Position numbers and translations under genes: made by a program
Shown: positions 1 to 7,892 of the stretch, one piece after another
Layout of the letters: each line of letters opens with the position of its first letter
Numbering within the stretch: the first letter of the stretch is position 1
Notes under the pieces: generated by a model
Databases searched by the model: none
Told to the model about the DNA's origin: nothing
What the model saw: only the letters and a program-made list of their open reading frames with translations
Assembly (NCBI GenBank): GCA_910576815.1
Contig: CAJTKA010000002.1
Location: 131,113-195,112 of the forward strand
Length of the DNA: 64,000 nt
Origin: an uncultured Lachnospiraceae bacterium
GTDB taxonomy: Bacteria > Bacillota > Clostridia > Lachnospirales > Lachnospiraceae
Reading direction: 5' to 3'

Positions 1-1
1 G

Positions 2-163
2 ATTCCCTATAGCCTGATTCAGTATTATCCCTTACAGTTTTTGCTGGGAAAAACGGATCGATGGTATCTGGCGTTTTATCCGCTGGGAATCGTTGTGTTT
101 TTGGCTGTCTGCGGTTTTGTGTGGCGGTTTGGGGTGAGACGTTATAAGTCGTGCGGGTCGTGA
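2..163 (+). CDS. C-terminal end of a membrane protein, probably an ABC-2 type permease (partial)
   Basis: An open frame enters from the left edge and stops at TGA 161-163, giving 53 residues. It ends with one clear membrane segment (FYPLGIVVFLAVCGFVWRF) followed by a short basic tail (RRYKSC), the usual finish of an inner-membrane protein. The preceding YYPLQFLLGKTDRWYLAF resembles the last loop of ABC-2 (DUF990-like) permeases, but that is a similarity from memory. The gene is cut by the window edge, so its function is only a suggestion. A terminator hairpin follows about 50 bases later. Confidence 0.45.
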   Translation: MPYSLIQYYPLQFLLGKTDRWYLAFYPLGIVVFLAVCGFVWRFGVRRYKSCGS

Positions 164-215
164 GGAAATAATGACTGGAAACAGACCAAAGCAAATCTGC
201 TTCTTTGATAAAAAC

Positions 216-259
216 CACCGCCCTGCATACATCAAAGCGCAACGGGCGGTGTCTTTTTT
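216..259 (+). terminator. Rho-independent terminator
   Basis: CACCGCCC (216-223) pairs with GGGCGGTG (244-251), followed by a run of T at 253-259. It sits downstream of the truncated membrane-protein gene and ahead of the promoter of the next gene. Confidence 0.75.
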
Positions 260-280
260 CTGGCGCTTAACCAAAAACAA

Positions 281-289
281 TGCTATAAT
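281..289 (+). promoter_or_regulatory. Extended -10 promoter for the secreted MBL-fold gene
   Basis: TGCTATAAT is an extended -10 (TGnTATAAT). No convincing -35 lies 17 bases upstream. The predicted leader is about 100 bases, ending at the ribosome site AAAGGGG (382-388). Confidence 0.45.
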
Positions 290-398
290 AAGACCATCCC
301 ACCAAAAATCTCATATAGATTCCTTATGCCCAAAACAGAGTACACAGGGAAATTTTGCAATCAATAACATGTGTTATCAAGAAAGGGGAATGTTACGG

Positions 399-1706
399 AT
401 GAAAAAGAAACTGCAAAGACTATTGTATCTGACACTGGCAGCCGCCGTTTTGCTCGGCGCTGCCCTGCCTCTGCCCGTGGCTGCAAAGCCTGCCGATCCC
501 GCACCCATGGAAGTCCATTTTCTGGACGTCGGTCAGGGGGATTGCACGCTCGTCACCTGCGACGGGCACGCCATGCTCATCGACGCGGGGGACGACACCA
601 AAGGCACGGCGATTCAGAATTATTTGAACAAACAAAAGATCAGGAGCCTTGACTATCTCATTCTGACCCACCCGGACGCGGACCACATCGGCGGCGCACC
701 TGTCATCATCACAAAGTTTGAAATTGCCAAAGTCTTTGTCTCCAACTTTGAGAAAGACAATAGTACCTATCGCAAGCTGATCCAAGCGCTGGATGATAAA
801 AATCTTAAGACAACCACTCCTGCGGTCGAATCCAAATACAAGCTCGGCACCGCAGAGTTTACCATCCTTGCCCCAAACGATACCTACAATGCGCCCAACG
901 ATTCCTCCATCGCCCTGCTCCTAAAAAACGGGAAAAACCGCTTCCTGTTCACAGGCGATGCGGAAGCGACGGCCGAGATGGATATTCTTGCGACAGACAT
1001 CGACATCTCCGCCGATGTCTACAAGGTCGGGCATCACGGAAGCCGTTCTTCCACCTCCAAGAGATTTTTCAAAACGGTAAAACCTGACTATGCCGTGATT
1101 AGCTGCGGCGAGGGCAATTCTTACGGACATCCTCACGCAGAGACCTTAAATACCCTGCGGACGAACGGCGTCGCGGTGTACCGCACGGACGAGGACGGCA
1201 CTATCATCGCCACAGCGGACGGAAAAGAAATCTCCTTTAACGTTCCCGCTTCCGAGACCTGGAAGGCAGGGGAACCGACGGGAAGCTCCGCAAAGAGCAA
1301 CGCCGGCGGGAAAACTTCCGCCGCAGCAAAGGCAGGCACTAAATCATCCGGCAAAACGACAACCCCTGCCGCCCAGCCCAAGAACAATGCCTCCGGCAAA
1401 CAAACGGATAGCAACACCCCGGCCGCAGAGACACCCGCTCCTGCACCGCAGCCGGAAAGCAGCGCGCCCGCCGCGGAAACACCCGCACCGCAGCCACAGG
1501 AAAGCACCCCTGCCATAGCGGAACCGGCTCCGGAGCCCCCTGCTCCCGCCACAACTGAGATTACCTATATCTTAAACGTAAAAACTAAGAAATTCCACAG
1601 GACCTCCTGCAGCTACCTGCCAACCACCAACAGGCTGGACAGCTCGGAGACCCGAGAAAGCATTATCGCGCAGGGCTATGACCCCTGCAAGAAATGCAAT
1701 CCGTAA
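399..1706 (+). CDS. Secreted metallo-beta-lactamase-fold hydrolase (ComEC C-terminal-like) with low-complexity linker and C-terminal Cys/His motif
   Basis: 435 residues. The start at 399 is chosen because AAAGGGG lies 10 bases upstream and the protein then begins with a standard signal peptide (MKKKLQRLLY, hydrophobic stretch to about residue 28); longer in-frame starts have no ribosome site. Residues 37-290 carry the metallo-beta-lactamase fold with VHFLDVGQGD, the metal motif H91-x-D-x-D-H96, TGDAE and GHHGS, as in the extracellular hydrolase part of ComEC and related secreted nucleases. Residues about 295-385 form an Ala/Pro/Ser/Thr-rich linker with imperfect ETPAP repeats. The tail contains FHRTSCSYLP and DPCKKC, a small Cys-rich module often found on such proteins and possibly metal-binding. 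It probably acts outside the cell on nucleic acid or another phosphoester; the substrate is unknown. Confidence 0.85.
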   Translation: MKKKLQRLLYLTLAAAVLLGAALPLPVAAKPADPAPMEVHFLDVGQGDCTLVTCDGHAMLIDAGDDTKGTAIQNYLNKQKIRSLDYLILTHPDADHIGGAPVIITKFEIAKVFVSNFEKDNSTYRKLIQALDDKNLKTTTPAVESKYKLGTAEFTILAPNDTYNAPNDSSIALLLKNGKNRFLFTGDAEATAEMDILATDIDISADVYKVGHHGSRSSTSKRFFKTVKPDYAVISCGEGNSYGHPHAETLNTLRTNGVAVYRTDEDGTIIATADGKEISFNVPASETWKAGEPTGSSAKSNAGGKTSAAAKAGTKSSGKTTTPAAQPKNNASGKQTDSNTPAAETPAPAPQPESSAPAAETPAPQPQESTPAIAEPAPEPPAPATTEITYILNVKTKKFHRTSCSYLPTTNRLDSSETRESIIAQGYDPCKKCNP

Positions 1707-1710
1707 CACA

Positions 1711-2208
1711 TCATACCTCAATATAATACGGACAGATATCTTCAAAATGCCCGTCCTTCATGCGAAAACCACCGGGGATCGTACCGAGTTGGTGAAAGCC
1801 GACCCTCTCATACAGATGCCTTGCGTGCACATTCGAAGCAACGACCGCATTAAACTGCAGGATGCGAAAGCCCAGCTCATGGGCTTTCGCGATGCAGTCT
1901 TTCACAAGCATCTCTCCGATATGCAGTCCCCTGCTTGCGGAAGCTACCGCATAGCTGGCGTTCGCGATATGGCCGCATCTGCCGATATTGTTCGGGTGCA
2001 GGATATAAAGCCCCAGGATTTTCCCTGCCTCCTGCTCGATTGCCACACCGCAGAAGCTCTGCTCCGCAAAAAAGGCTCTCCCTGACTGCTGCGTCAGAAA
2101 CTCCTCCTGCGGAAAGGCGACGCCCTCCTCCACGACCTCGTTCCAAATCGCAGTCATGCTATAGACGTCGTTCTCCTCATATGCTCTTACGATTACTTCC
2201 GTATTCAT
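1711..2208 (-). CDS. GNAT-family N-acetyltransferase
   Basis: 165 residues, with ribosome site GAGGA a few bases upstream of ATG. The GNAT fold is seen in the central beta-bulge (GLYILHPNN), the acetyl-CoA loop region (ASRGLHIGEMLVKDCIAKA, approximating R-G-x-G-x-G/A) and the closing ASNVHARHLYERVGF motif. The overall pattern resembles phosphinothricin/amino-acid N-acetyltransferases, but the substrate cannot be told from sequence. It is convergent with the MBL-fold gene, with only four bases between the stops. It lies 170 bases downstream of the ABC permease gene, separated by repeats, so co-transcription is uncertain. Confidence 0.85.
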   Translation of the reverse strand: MNTEVIVRAYEENDVYSMTAIWNEVVEEGVAFPQEEFLTQQSGRAFFAEQSFCGVAIEQEAGKILGLYILHPNNIGRCGHIANASYAVASASRGLHIGEMLVKDCIAKAHELGFRILQFNAVVASNVHARHLYERVGFHQLGTIPGGFRMKDGHFEDICPYYIEV

Positions 2209-2230
2209 ACGTTTTTCCTCTTTGGCTCAG

Positions 2231-2276
2231 ACTCGCAAACCCGCAGTGCGCACTCGAAAAACCTGCGGTTTTCCTC
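2231..2276. repeat. Intergenic palindromic repeat (copy A)
   Basis: Starts with ACTCGCAAACCCG (2231-2243), continues with GCAGTG and then a 26-base unit at 2251-2276 whose core is the hairpin AAAACC-TGC-GGTTTT. The 26-base unit recurs with one mismatch at 28131-28156, and the first 13 bases recur exactly at 47598-47610. It lies between the ABC permease gene and the acetyltransferase gene. Confidence 0.6.
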
Positions 2277-2348
2277 GTTCACGGACATTCGTCCTATACA
2301 TCCGCAATCTGAAAAAATTGTCAGCAAGCTGCCATTTTTTCATCTTAC

Positions 2349-2367
2349 GTCTGTGCACTGCTCATTG
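2349..2367. repeat. 19-base intergenic repeat (copy 1 of 2)
   Basis: GTCTGTGCACTGCTCATTG occurs here and, identical over all 19 bases, at 22115-22133. The following bases are also similar in both places (TTCGnGnACAT). It lies just past the stop codon of the ABC permease gene. Confidence 0.6.
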
Positions 2368-2379
2368 TTTTCGTGGACA

Positions 2380-4419
2380 TTATACCATCGTATCATCCCG
2401 CAATACCTCCGTCAAGTTGAGGCCCCTTACCTTACGCCATCCCAGATAATAAGAAAACCCCACTGCTGCCCAGACCGCCAGCATAAAGGTAATGATTGGA
2501 CGAAGCGGTGCCTCGGCCATAAATTCGGCCGGGTCCATAAAACTTGCCCGCAGCATGGCTCCCACCGCAAGCACCACAACGGGAAGTGTAAACAGTACCG
2601 GTTTTCCGACAATCACAAAGGCTTCGATACAAAACATCTTTCTGATTTCCTGCGGCTTCATGCCCACGGAAAGATATCTGGCGATCTCTCGCTTCCTTTG
2701 CCGCACAAATCCCAGCGTATTGGAAAACATATTGCTGACGCCGATCACGGCAAGCAATACGCAAAAGCCCCCAAATATTGTCATCATACCCTGCATCTTT
2801 GTGTCGTTCTCCTCATAGGAGCGAATGCGGTTCTCACTCTCTATTTTATAGTGACCTTCCGTGACCTTATCTATTTCTTGCTGCAACGCAGAAAGTTCTT
2901 CGACAGTCACGCCCTCTCTGCCAAGTACGCGGATACAGGTGTCTTCTTCCTCCGTCCCCGCGATCTGCTCCCGGTACTCCTTCCACAAACTCAGCGGCAA
3001 AAAATGTACCAGTTCATAATAATCCAGCGTGGCATATTCCTCTCGCAGACGGGGGACCTCCTGCGTGTAAGCCAGAACCGGCAGTTCCACGACCGCATCC
3101 TTTGTTACGCCATTCTCTGCCTCAACATTTTCCATTCCGCCTGATCCGAGAAATACAGTCTCCCCACCTTCTTTCAAATACGGCATATACTGCGGATGCC
3201 TGAAATCGGGATTCGTTACATCGCGGATGCGGTTAAGGATCACTGCTCCGTCAAGACGCTGCTCGATCCCGATCTGCGCACAATATCGTAAAAAACTCTC
3301 GTCATCTAAAATAACGATCGGCGCATTGACAATCATCCCATCCTCCGTCTGCGTCACATCCTTTTCAGACGCGCGGGAAAACCCGCCGTTTGCCTTCATC
3401 TCCTCACTCAATTCTTCTTCAGAAAGTTTGCATTTTGCCGCTGCCTTTTGATAGACGACCACATCCTTTGCCCCGGAAAGTGCCCGAATCTTCTCCGTTT
3501 CTCCAAAAGCCCCAATCTCCTCATCCTTCACTGTGACCATGATATCCCACGCATCCTGATATTTTTCAAAATAGGTCTCTCTGGTACTGATCGCCGACAG
3601 AGAAAAGAAGCACTGCATGAACGTAAAAGCCATAAAGGAGAGAAACAGGGACAACGATGCCGTCCGCAGGGCTTTTTTCTGCGCTTTAAGGGCATTTCCC
3701 GCCAGCTCCCCCTCTACACCGAACAGCAAAGAGAGCATACGGGAATGCTTCCGCCTTTTTAGCTGCCCATCTCCTGCATTTTTAATGGCTTCAAGCGGCG
3801 TCATTCTGCTCAGCTTTCTTGCCGGCAGCCATACGGAAACGCCAATGGTAACACCTGCTATCAATAATGTCACCGCCAGGATCAGAGGATGGTAGCCAAA
3901 TACTTCCTCCCGCCTGTTTTCAATCCCTGCACCAATGACATTGGACCATTTCGTAATTCCAAACGCCCCTGCGATTCCAAGCAGGGTTCCCGCCAGCACC
4001 GGCACCGCGCACACGGACCACGCTTCCTGAAACAGACAGGTCCGAATCTGCTTGGGCGTAGCGCCAATACTGGAAAAAATCCCGAACTGGTGGAGCCTTG
4101 CATTCATCGACACAGTAAAGACATTGTGTATGATAATCACAAGTGATACAGAAGCCAGCCCCATGATCAATAAAAACAGAGGAAATACCAGTCTTGGCGC
4201 CGTATCGTTCGCATCGCGCACCAGATACATCGCCTGCAGCGCGTAGGTATCTCCCTTGGCCGTCAGCCTCTCCACCTCATACTTCCACAAATTATAGAAG
4301 GTAGCACTGAGCAGAGAAAGCAGTAGCGCCGAAATAAAGGAAGCTGTCATCATGGAAACTGCGGATGTACGGTTGTTTTTCAGATACCCCTTCGTGTATT
4401 CCTTCCACATAGCCGTCAC
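2380..4419 (-). CDS. FtsX-like ABC transporter permease (MacB/BceB-type)
   Basis: 679 residues with a duplicated FtsX arrangement. A first membrane helix (about 20-45) and an FtsX domain with three helices (about 65-250, ending WLPARKLSRMTPLEAIKN) are followed by another helix near 290. A large soluble domain (about 310-535) precedes a second FtsX domain (about 545-675, with RQRKREIARYLSVGM and a final LTEVLRDD). It forms the membrane part of an exporter that is likely powered by the ATPase gene overlapping it by four bases upstream (ATGA). The histidine kinase and response regulator next to it imply a Bce/Vra-like role in sensing or removing cationic peptides or antibiotics. The ligand is not readable from sequence. 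Confidence 0.9.
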   Translation of the reverse strand: MTAMWKEYTKGYLKNNRTSAVSMMTASFISALLLSLLSATFYNLWKYEVERLTAKGDTYALQAMYLVRDANDTAPRLVFPLFLLIMGLASVSLVIIIHNVFTVSMNARLHQFGIFSSIGATPKQIRTCLFQEAWSVCAVPVLAGTLLGIAGAFGITKWSNVIGAGIENRREEVFGYHPLILAVTLLIAGVTIGVSVWLPARKLSRMTPLEAIKNAGDGQLKRRKHSRMLSLLFGVEGELAGNALKAQKKALRTASLSLFLSFMAFTFMQCFFSLSAISTRETYFEKYQDAWDIMVTVKDEEIGAFGETEKIRALSGAKDVVVYQKAAAKCKLSEEELSEEMKANGGFSRASEKDVTQTEDGMIVNAPIVILDDESFLRYCAQIGIEQRLDGAVILNRIRDVTNPDFRHPQYMPYLKEGGETVFLGSGGMENVEAENGVTKDAVVELPVLAYTQEVPRLREEYATLDYYELVHFLPLSLWKEYREQIAGTEEEDTCIRVLGREGVTVEELSALQQEIDKVTEGHYKIESENRIRSYEENDTKMQGMMTIFGGFCVLLAVIGVSNMFSNTLGFVRQRKREIARYLSVGMKPQEIRKMFCIEAFVIVGKPVLFTLPVVVLAVGAMLRASFMDPAEFMAEAPLRPIITFMLAVWAAVGFSYYLGWRKVRGLNLTEVLRDDTMV

Positions 4420-5096
4420 CCCCTTTTCTCATCGCCGACTATGCGTCCGTCTTCGATGGTGATGATCCTGTCCGCCTCCAGAGCCACTTTCTCGTCATGG
4501 GTGATGAGCAGGATCGTCTGCTCCAGATTGCGGTTGGAAAGTTTGAGCATATCCATGATTTCGCGGGAATTTTTCTGATCCAGATTTCCTGTCGGTTCAT
4601 CCGCCAAAAGAAGCGCCGGGCGGTAAATCAGGGAGCGAGCGATCGCCACCCTCTGCTGCTGCCCTCCTGAAAGCTGATGCGGCAAGGCCTCCAGCTTTTC
4701 AGAAATGCCAAGCGCATCGACGATCTTATCAAAATACGCCTGATCGGGTTTCTTTTTGTCAAGTGCCAGCGGCATTAAAATATTCTTTTGCACCGTCAGC
4801 GTAGGGATCAGATTATAAAACTGATATACCAGCCCCACCTTTCGCCTGCGAAAGACCGCAGCCTGCGTCTGACTCAATGCAGCCAAATCCGTTCCGTCTA
4901 TGGTAACTCTACCGCCCGTTGGTTTATCCACACTGCCCAAAATATGCAGCAGAGTCGATTTCCCGGAGCCGGAAGCCCCGGTAATGGCCACAAACTCTCC
5001 CCGCTCCACGGTCAGGTCGATGTCTGTAAGCGCCGCTACCTGATTATCCCCGGAGCCGTAAATCTTACTGACTCCTTCACATGCTAAAATATTCAT
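4416..5096 (-). CDS. ABC transporter ATP-binding protein (MacB/LolD/BceA-type)
   Basis: 226 residues, a standard single nucleotide-binding domain. Walker A GASGSGKST lies near residue 39, the signature LSGGQQQRVAIARSL near 140, and Walker B LLLADEPTGNLD near 160; the H-loop is LLITHDEKVAL. AAAGGAGG lies 9 bases before ATG. The family energises FtsX-type permeases, and the four-base overlap with the permease gene fits one complex. The gene follows the histidine kinase by 51 bases, so all four genes likely form one transcript. Confidence 0.93.
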   Translation of the reverse strand: MNILACEGVSKIYGSGDNQVAALTDIDLTVERGEFVAITGASGSGKSTLLHILGSVDKPTGGRVTIDGTDLAALSQTQAAVFRRRKVGLVYQFYNLIPTLTVQKNILMPLALDKKKPDQAYFDKIVDALGISEKLEALPHQLSGGQQQRVAIARSLIYRPALLLADEPTGNLDQKNSREIMDMLKLSNRNLEQTILLITHDEKVALEADRIITIEDGRIVGDEKRG

Positions 5097-5147
5097 CGTC
5101 TGTTCCCTCCTTTTCTCCTTTTCAGCATAACAGACGAAAGTGACAAC

Positions 5148-6140
5148 TCAGTGACGGTAAAATCGAACGATGAAGCAGGCGCCTCCCTCCTTCCTGTTTT
5201 CCGCCCGTATGGTCCCGTTTTGACACTCAATGATCTCCTTTGCGAGGGCAAGTCCGATGCCGATGCCGCCCTTTTCCGCGTTCTTCCCCCGATAAAAGCG
5301 CTCAAACAGATGCGGAATGTCTTCCTTCACAAACCCTTTTCCCTCATCACGGATCACAATCTCCGTATACAACGGATTCTGTTCATAAGAACAGTGGATC
5401 GTTTTTCCCGTACTGTGTTCCGCACAGTTTTTCAGCAGATTCATTATGGCTTCCATCGTCCATTCCGCATCCACGGTAATCGGTATTTGTCCCAGTTCCG
5501 GAATCCTGACGGATACGCCCGATCGCGCAAACAGTTCCTCCAAATGATCCGCCGCCAGTATAAGCAGGGTATAAACATCCGTCTCCTTCTTTTTGAGAAC
5601 CAGTGTGCCTGCATCCAGACGCGCTAATATAAGCAGCGCTTCTTCCAAATGTGTCAATCTCATAAGCTGTCTGCGAATCTGCTCCAGCCTCTCCTTTTCC
5701 TCATTTCCTTCCTCCGCCTCTGCCGTTCCAATAGTCTGTACCGTCAAAGAGATGGCTGTGATCGGTGTCTTGATCTGGTGGGCGATATTGGAAAGGTTCT
5801 TGGCAAATTCTTCCTTTGCCTGCACAGCTGCCTCCCTTGTCCGATAGAGAAAGGTGACAGTCTTATAGATCTCGTCCTCCAGCTTGGAAAACGCATCCTC
5901 GCCCAGCGCGGAAAGAATAGCCGCCTTCCCCGTATTGGCCTGTTCCAGATAATCCGTCAACGCCCGGATGCGCAGATTCTCCCTTCTCTTTTGCAAAAAA
6001 AGTCCTGCCACAAGAAAAAAAGCGCCCGCCAACCTGAGCGCCCAATGATTAAAAACCAGCATGACTGCAACGCCGCAGGCAAACAGTCCCACCGACAGCA
6101 GCTTACTCCAAATAACTTTTGTACGCATTATCTCGCCCAT
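5148..6140 (-). CDS. Sensor histidine kinase, BceS-like intramembrane-sensing type
   Basis: 330 residues. Two close membrane helices lie at the N-terminus (about 12-30 and 34-50) with almost no outer loop, as in intramembrane-sensing kinases that work with ABC exporters. The dimerisation/phosphoacceptor helix carries NIAHQIKTPI with His121. The ATPase domain shows an N-box (MNLLKNCAEHS), DEGKGF, FERFYRG and GIGIGLALAKEI. The start at 6140 is backed by GAGGA seven bases upstream. It likely phosphorylates the response regulator encoded just upstream and controls the adjacent ABC exporter genes. Confidence 0.92.
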   Translation of the reverse strand: MGEIMRTKVIWSKLLSVGLFACGVAVMLVFNHWALRLAGAFFLVAGLFLQKRRENLRIRALTDYLEQANTGKAAILSALGEDAFSKLEDEIYKTVTFLYRTREAAVQAKEEFAKNLSNIAHQIKTPITAISLTVQTIGTAEAEEGNEEKERLEQIRRQLMRLTHLEEALLILARLDAGTLVLKKKETDVYTLLILAADHLEELFARSGVSVRIPELGQIPITVDAEWTMEAIMNLLKNCAEHSTGKTIHCSYEQNPLYTEIVIRDEGKGFVKEDIPHLFERFYRGKNAEKGGIGIGLALAKEIIECQNGTIRAENRKEGGACFIVRFYRH

Positions 6141-6213
6141 GTCTCATTCCTCATGTGATATTCTGTGTTTCCAACCGTTTTCCGCCAAAGCCTTTTTCTG
6201 TTCTTTACACCTG

Positions 6214-6882
6214 TTATATCTCCTCAATCCGATACCCCACGCTCCTTACCGTCTTCAAACAAAGCGGCTGACCCAGCTTTTCCCGCAGACGTTTGACCGC
6301 AACAGTCAATGTATTATCATTCACATAGTTTCCGTTCACATCCCACACCTGTTCCAGGATCTTTTCTCTGGTCACGATCCTCCCTTTCCCTCGCATCAGA
6401 CACAAAAGGACCTCATACTCCACCTCGCTCAGGTTCACCTCTTTGCCATCGCAAAAAACCTGTCTGCGGTTTAAGTCCATAGAGATCCCACCGCAGGAAA
6501 GATACTGTGCGGAGGCGCCGCCGCTTCTGCGAAGCAGCGCCTTGATACGGGAATGCAGGACTTCCAGTTCAAAGGGTTTCACCACATAATCGTCCGCACC
6601 GCTTTGAAAGCCCGAAACTACATCCGCAGAGTCTCCCCGTACCGTGAGATAGATGACCGGCAATTCTTTCCAATTTCTGCGAATCAGGCGGCACAAATCC
6701 TCCCCCTGCCCGTCCGGCATATTCCAGTCAAGGAGTACCAGCGCCGGTATCTGTCTGCTTAACGCCTTTTCTATCTCCGAAAGCGTCGGATAGACCGTTA
6801 CCCTATAATCTTTTTGTCCCAGATACCCCTTGACCGCTTCCGCAATCTGCGCGTCGTCCTCGGCATAGTACAAATCAATCAT
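6214..6882 (-). CDS. OmpR/PhoB-family response regulator
   Basis: 222 residues. The receiver domain has the acidic pair D9-D10, phosphoacceptor D52 (LVLLDWNMPDG) and the conserved lysine in DDYVVKPFELE. The C-terminal winged-helix domain (about 125-222) contains LSEVEYEVLLCLMRGKGRIVTREKIL and ends with KTVRSVGYRI. It is first in a regulator-kinase-ATPase-permease cluster and likely activates it. GGAGACGAGAG precedes ATG. Confidence 0.93.
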   Translation of the reverse strand: MIDLYYAEDDAQIAEAVKGYLGQKDYRVTVYPTLSEIEKALSRQIPALVLLDWNMPDGQGEDLCRLIRRNWKELPVIYLTVRGDSADVVSGFQSGADDYVVKPFELEVLHSRIKALLRRSGGASAQYLSCGGISMDLNRRQVFCDGKEVNLSEVEYEVLLCLMRGKGRIVTREKILEQVWDVNGNYVNDNTLTVAVKRLREKLGQPLCLKTVRSVGYRIEEI

Positions 6883-6987
6883 CTCTCGTCTCCGCCTTTC
6901 CCTGACCGTTTCTTCTGACTCTGCTTAGGCAAGGAAAGCTGCCTCCCGCCCCGCGGAAAGCAGCCTTCTTTGCCTGTTCTTATCTTC

Positions 6988-7656
6988 TTACACAATGATT
7001 TCCAGGTAGCCCACCATCTTTGCCAAATCAAACTCTTTGATCACGCCCAGATTGGGGTCATAGAATTTGCCGTCATAGCCCACCAGATAATGGCTGTATC
7101 TGCCCATGCGCTCCATGATGATCGTACATTTGGGCAGTTCCACACTCTTGCCCAGCGTATAGACGATCTTGTCCGCATGACGGATGCCGAGATATTCGAG
7201 TGTGGCGATCATCTTGCTCATGTTTGCCTGCCACTCCCTGCACTTCATGATATCGCAGGCCTCGTCCAAGGTTGTCCCCGCGATCATGGCAATGCAGGAC
7301 TGCCCGCAGAGCCCGTCCCAAGGCTGCGTCACAAGATCGATCCCCTCGATCTTGCGGATCGGATGCTCCACGCTGTAAGGGCCGTTTCCGCCCGCGCCGA
7401 CCACATTGCCCACGATCTCGATAGAGATCAGATACTTCTTGCCCAGTTCCACTTTTGCAAGCGTGTCAGGACTTACCGGGATATCGTAGTAGCCCTGCCC
7501 TTTTGGAAGCAGGTCACAGATAAAGCACACGTCGTCAAAGCAGACCCGCACCGGCGCATCCCCCACCTTCTCGCACACCTCCCACACATTAAAGGGCACG
7601 GCGATCGCATTCTCGTTCTCCCGAAATTCCACAGTACCTTCAAATTCGTATTTCAT
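6988..7656 (-). CDS. Two-domain protein: DUF1905-like beta barrel fused to a papain/C39-like cysteine peptidase fold
   Basis: 222 residues. The start at 7656 is preceded by GGAGGAAAAC; the longer frame upstream is rejected because it runs through palindromic repeats. Residues 1-82 resemble DUF1905 (YEFEGTVEFRE near the start, then VPFNVWEVCEKVG and later VRVCFDDVCF). Residues 100-222 show a papain-like arrangement: Q111 five residues before C117 (QPWDGLC), a helix start GQSCIAMI, H189 in RYSHYLVGYDG and D200 in YDPNLG. These match the Gln-Cys-His-Asp order of C39-like peptidases. No signal peptide or membrane segment is visible, so it is probably cytoplasmic. The pairing of the two domains is unusual and the target is unknown. 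Confidence 0.7.
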   Translation of the reverse strand: MKYEFEGTVEFRENENAIAVPFNVWEVCEKVGDAPVRVCFDDVCFICDLLPKGQGYYDIPVSPDTLAKVELGKKYLISIEIVGNVVGAGGNGPYSVEHPIRKIEGIDLVTQPWDGLCGQSCIAMIAGTTLDEACDIMKCREWQANMSKMIATLEYLGIRHADKIVYTLGKSVELPKCTIIMERMGRYSHYLVGYDGKFYDPNLGVIKEFDLAKMVGYLEIIV

Positions 7657-7697
7657 GTTTTCCTCCATTCCGAAGCGTTCTTTGCTGAGGAACGCGA

Positions 7698-7794
7698 GCA
7701 GAATTTCATATTCTGCTCTGCAATCAAGGAGTTTGTGACGCTTCGACACAAACTCCCGATTAAAAAATCAGCACATCAGTGTGATTTTTTAATC
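7698..7794. repeat. Cluster of three intergenic palindromes
   Basis: Three inverted repeats follow one another: GCAGAAT-N5-ATTCTGC (7698-7716), GGAGTTTGTG...CACAAACTCC (7729-7756) and GATTAAAAAATCA...TGATTTTTTAATC (7759-7794, with one bulge). The last is an AT-rich hairpin that could end transcription from either side. They fill the gap upstream of the DUF1905 gene and create a false N-terminal extension of that reading frame. Confidence 0.65.
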
Positions 7795-7892
7795 ATGTAA
7801 CCCCGCCTTTCTTTGTTGTATATCCGCAGCGCCGACATGATACAGTCCTTTCTGTCTCCGCGCTGTACCTTCCCTAAGTATCTGTTTCCCGC

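Noticed and set aside
171..398. In-frame N-terminal extension of the secreted MBL-fold protein
   Set aside because: It runs through a terminator hairpin and promoter, and a signal peptide with a good ribosome site starts at 399.
2353..3144. 263-codon frame on the plus strand
   Set aside because: It lies antisense to the FtsX-like permease, has no family features and no ribosome site.
6928..6975. Terminator between the DUF1905 gene and the response regulator gene
   Set aside because: The stem is imperfect and no T-run follows on the minus strand, so it was not listed as a terminator.
7657..7749. 31-residue N-terminal extension of the DUF1905 protein
   Set aside because: It is made of palindromic repeat DNA and the real start at 7656 has a perfect GGAGG site.
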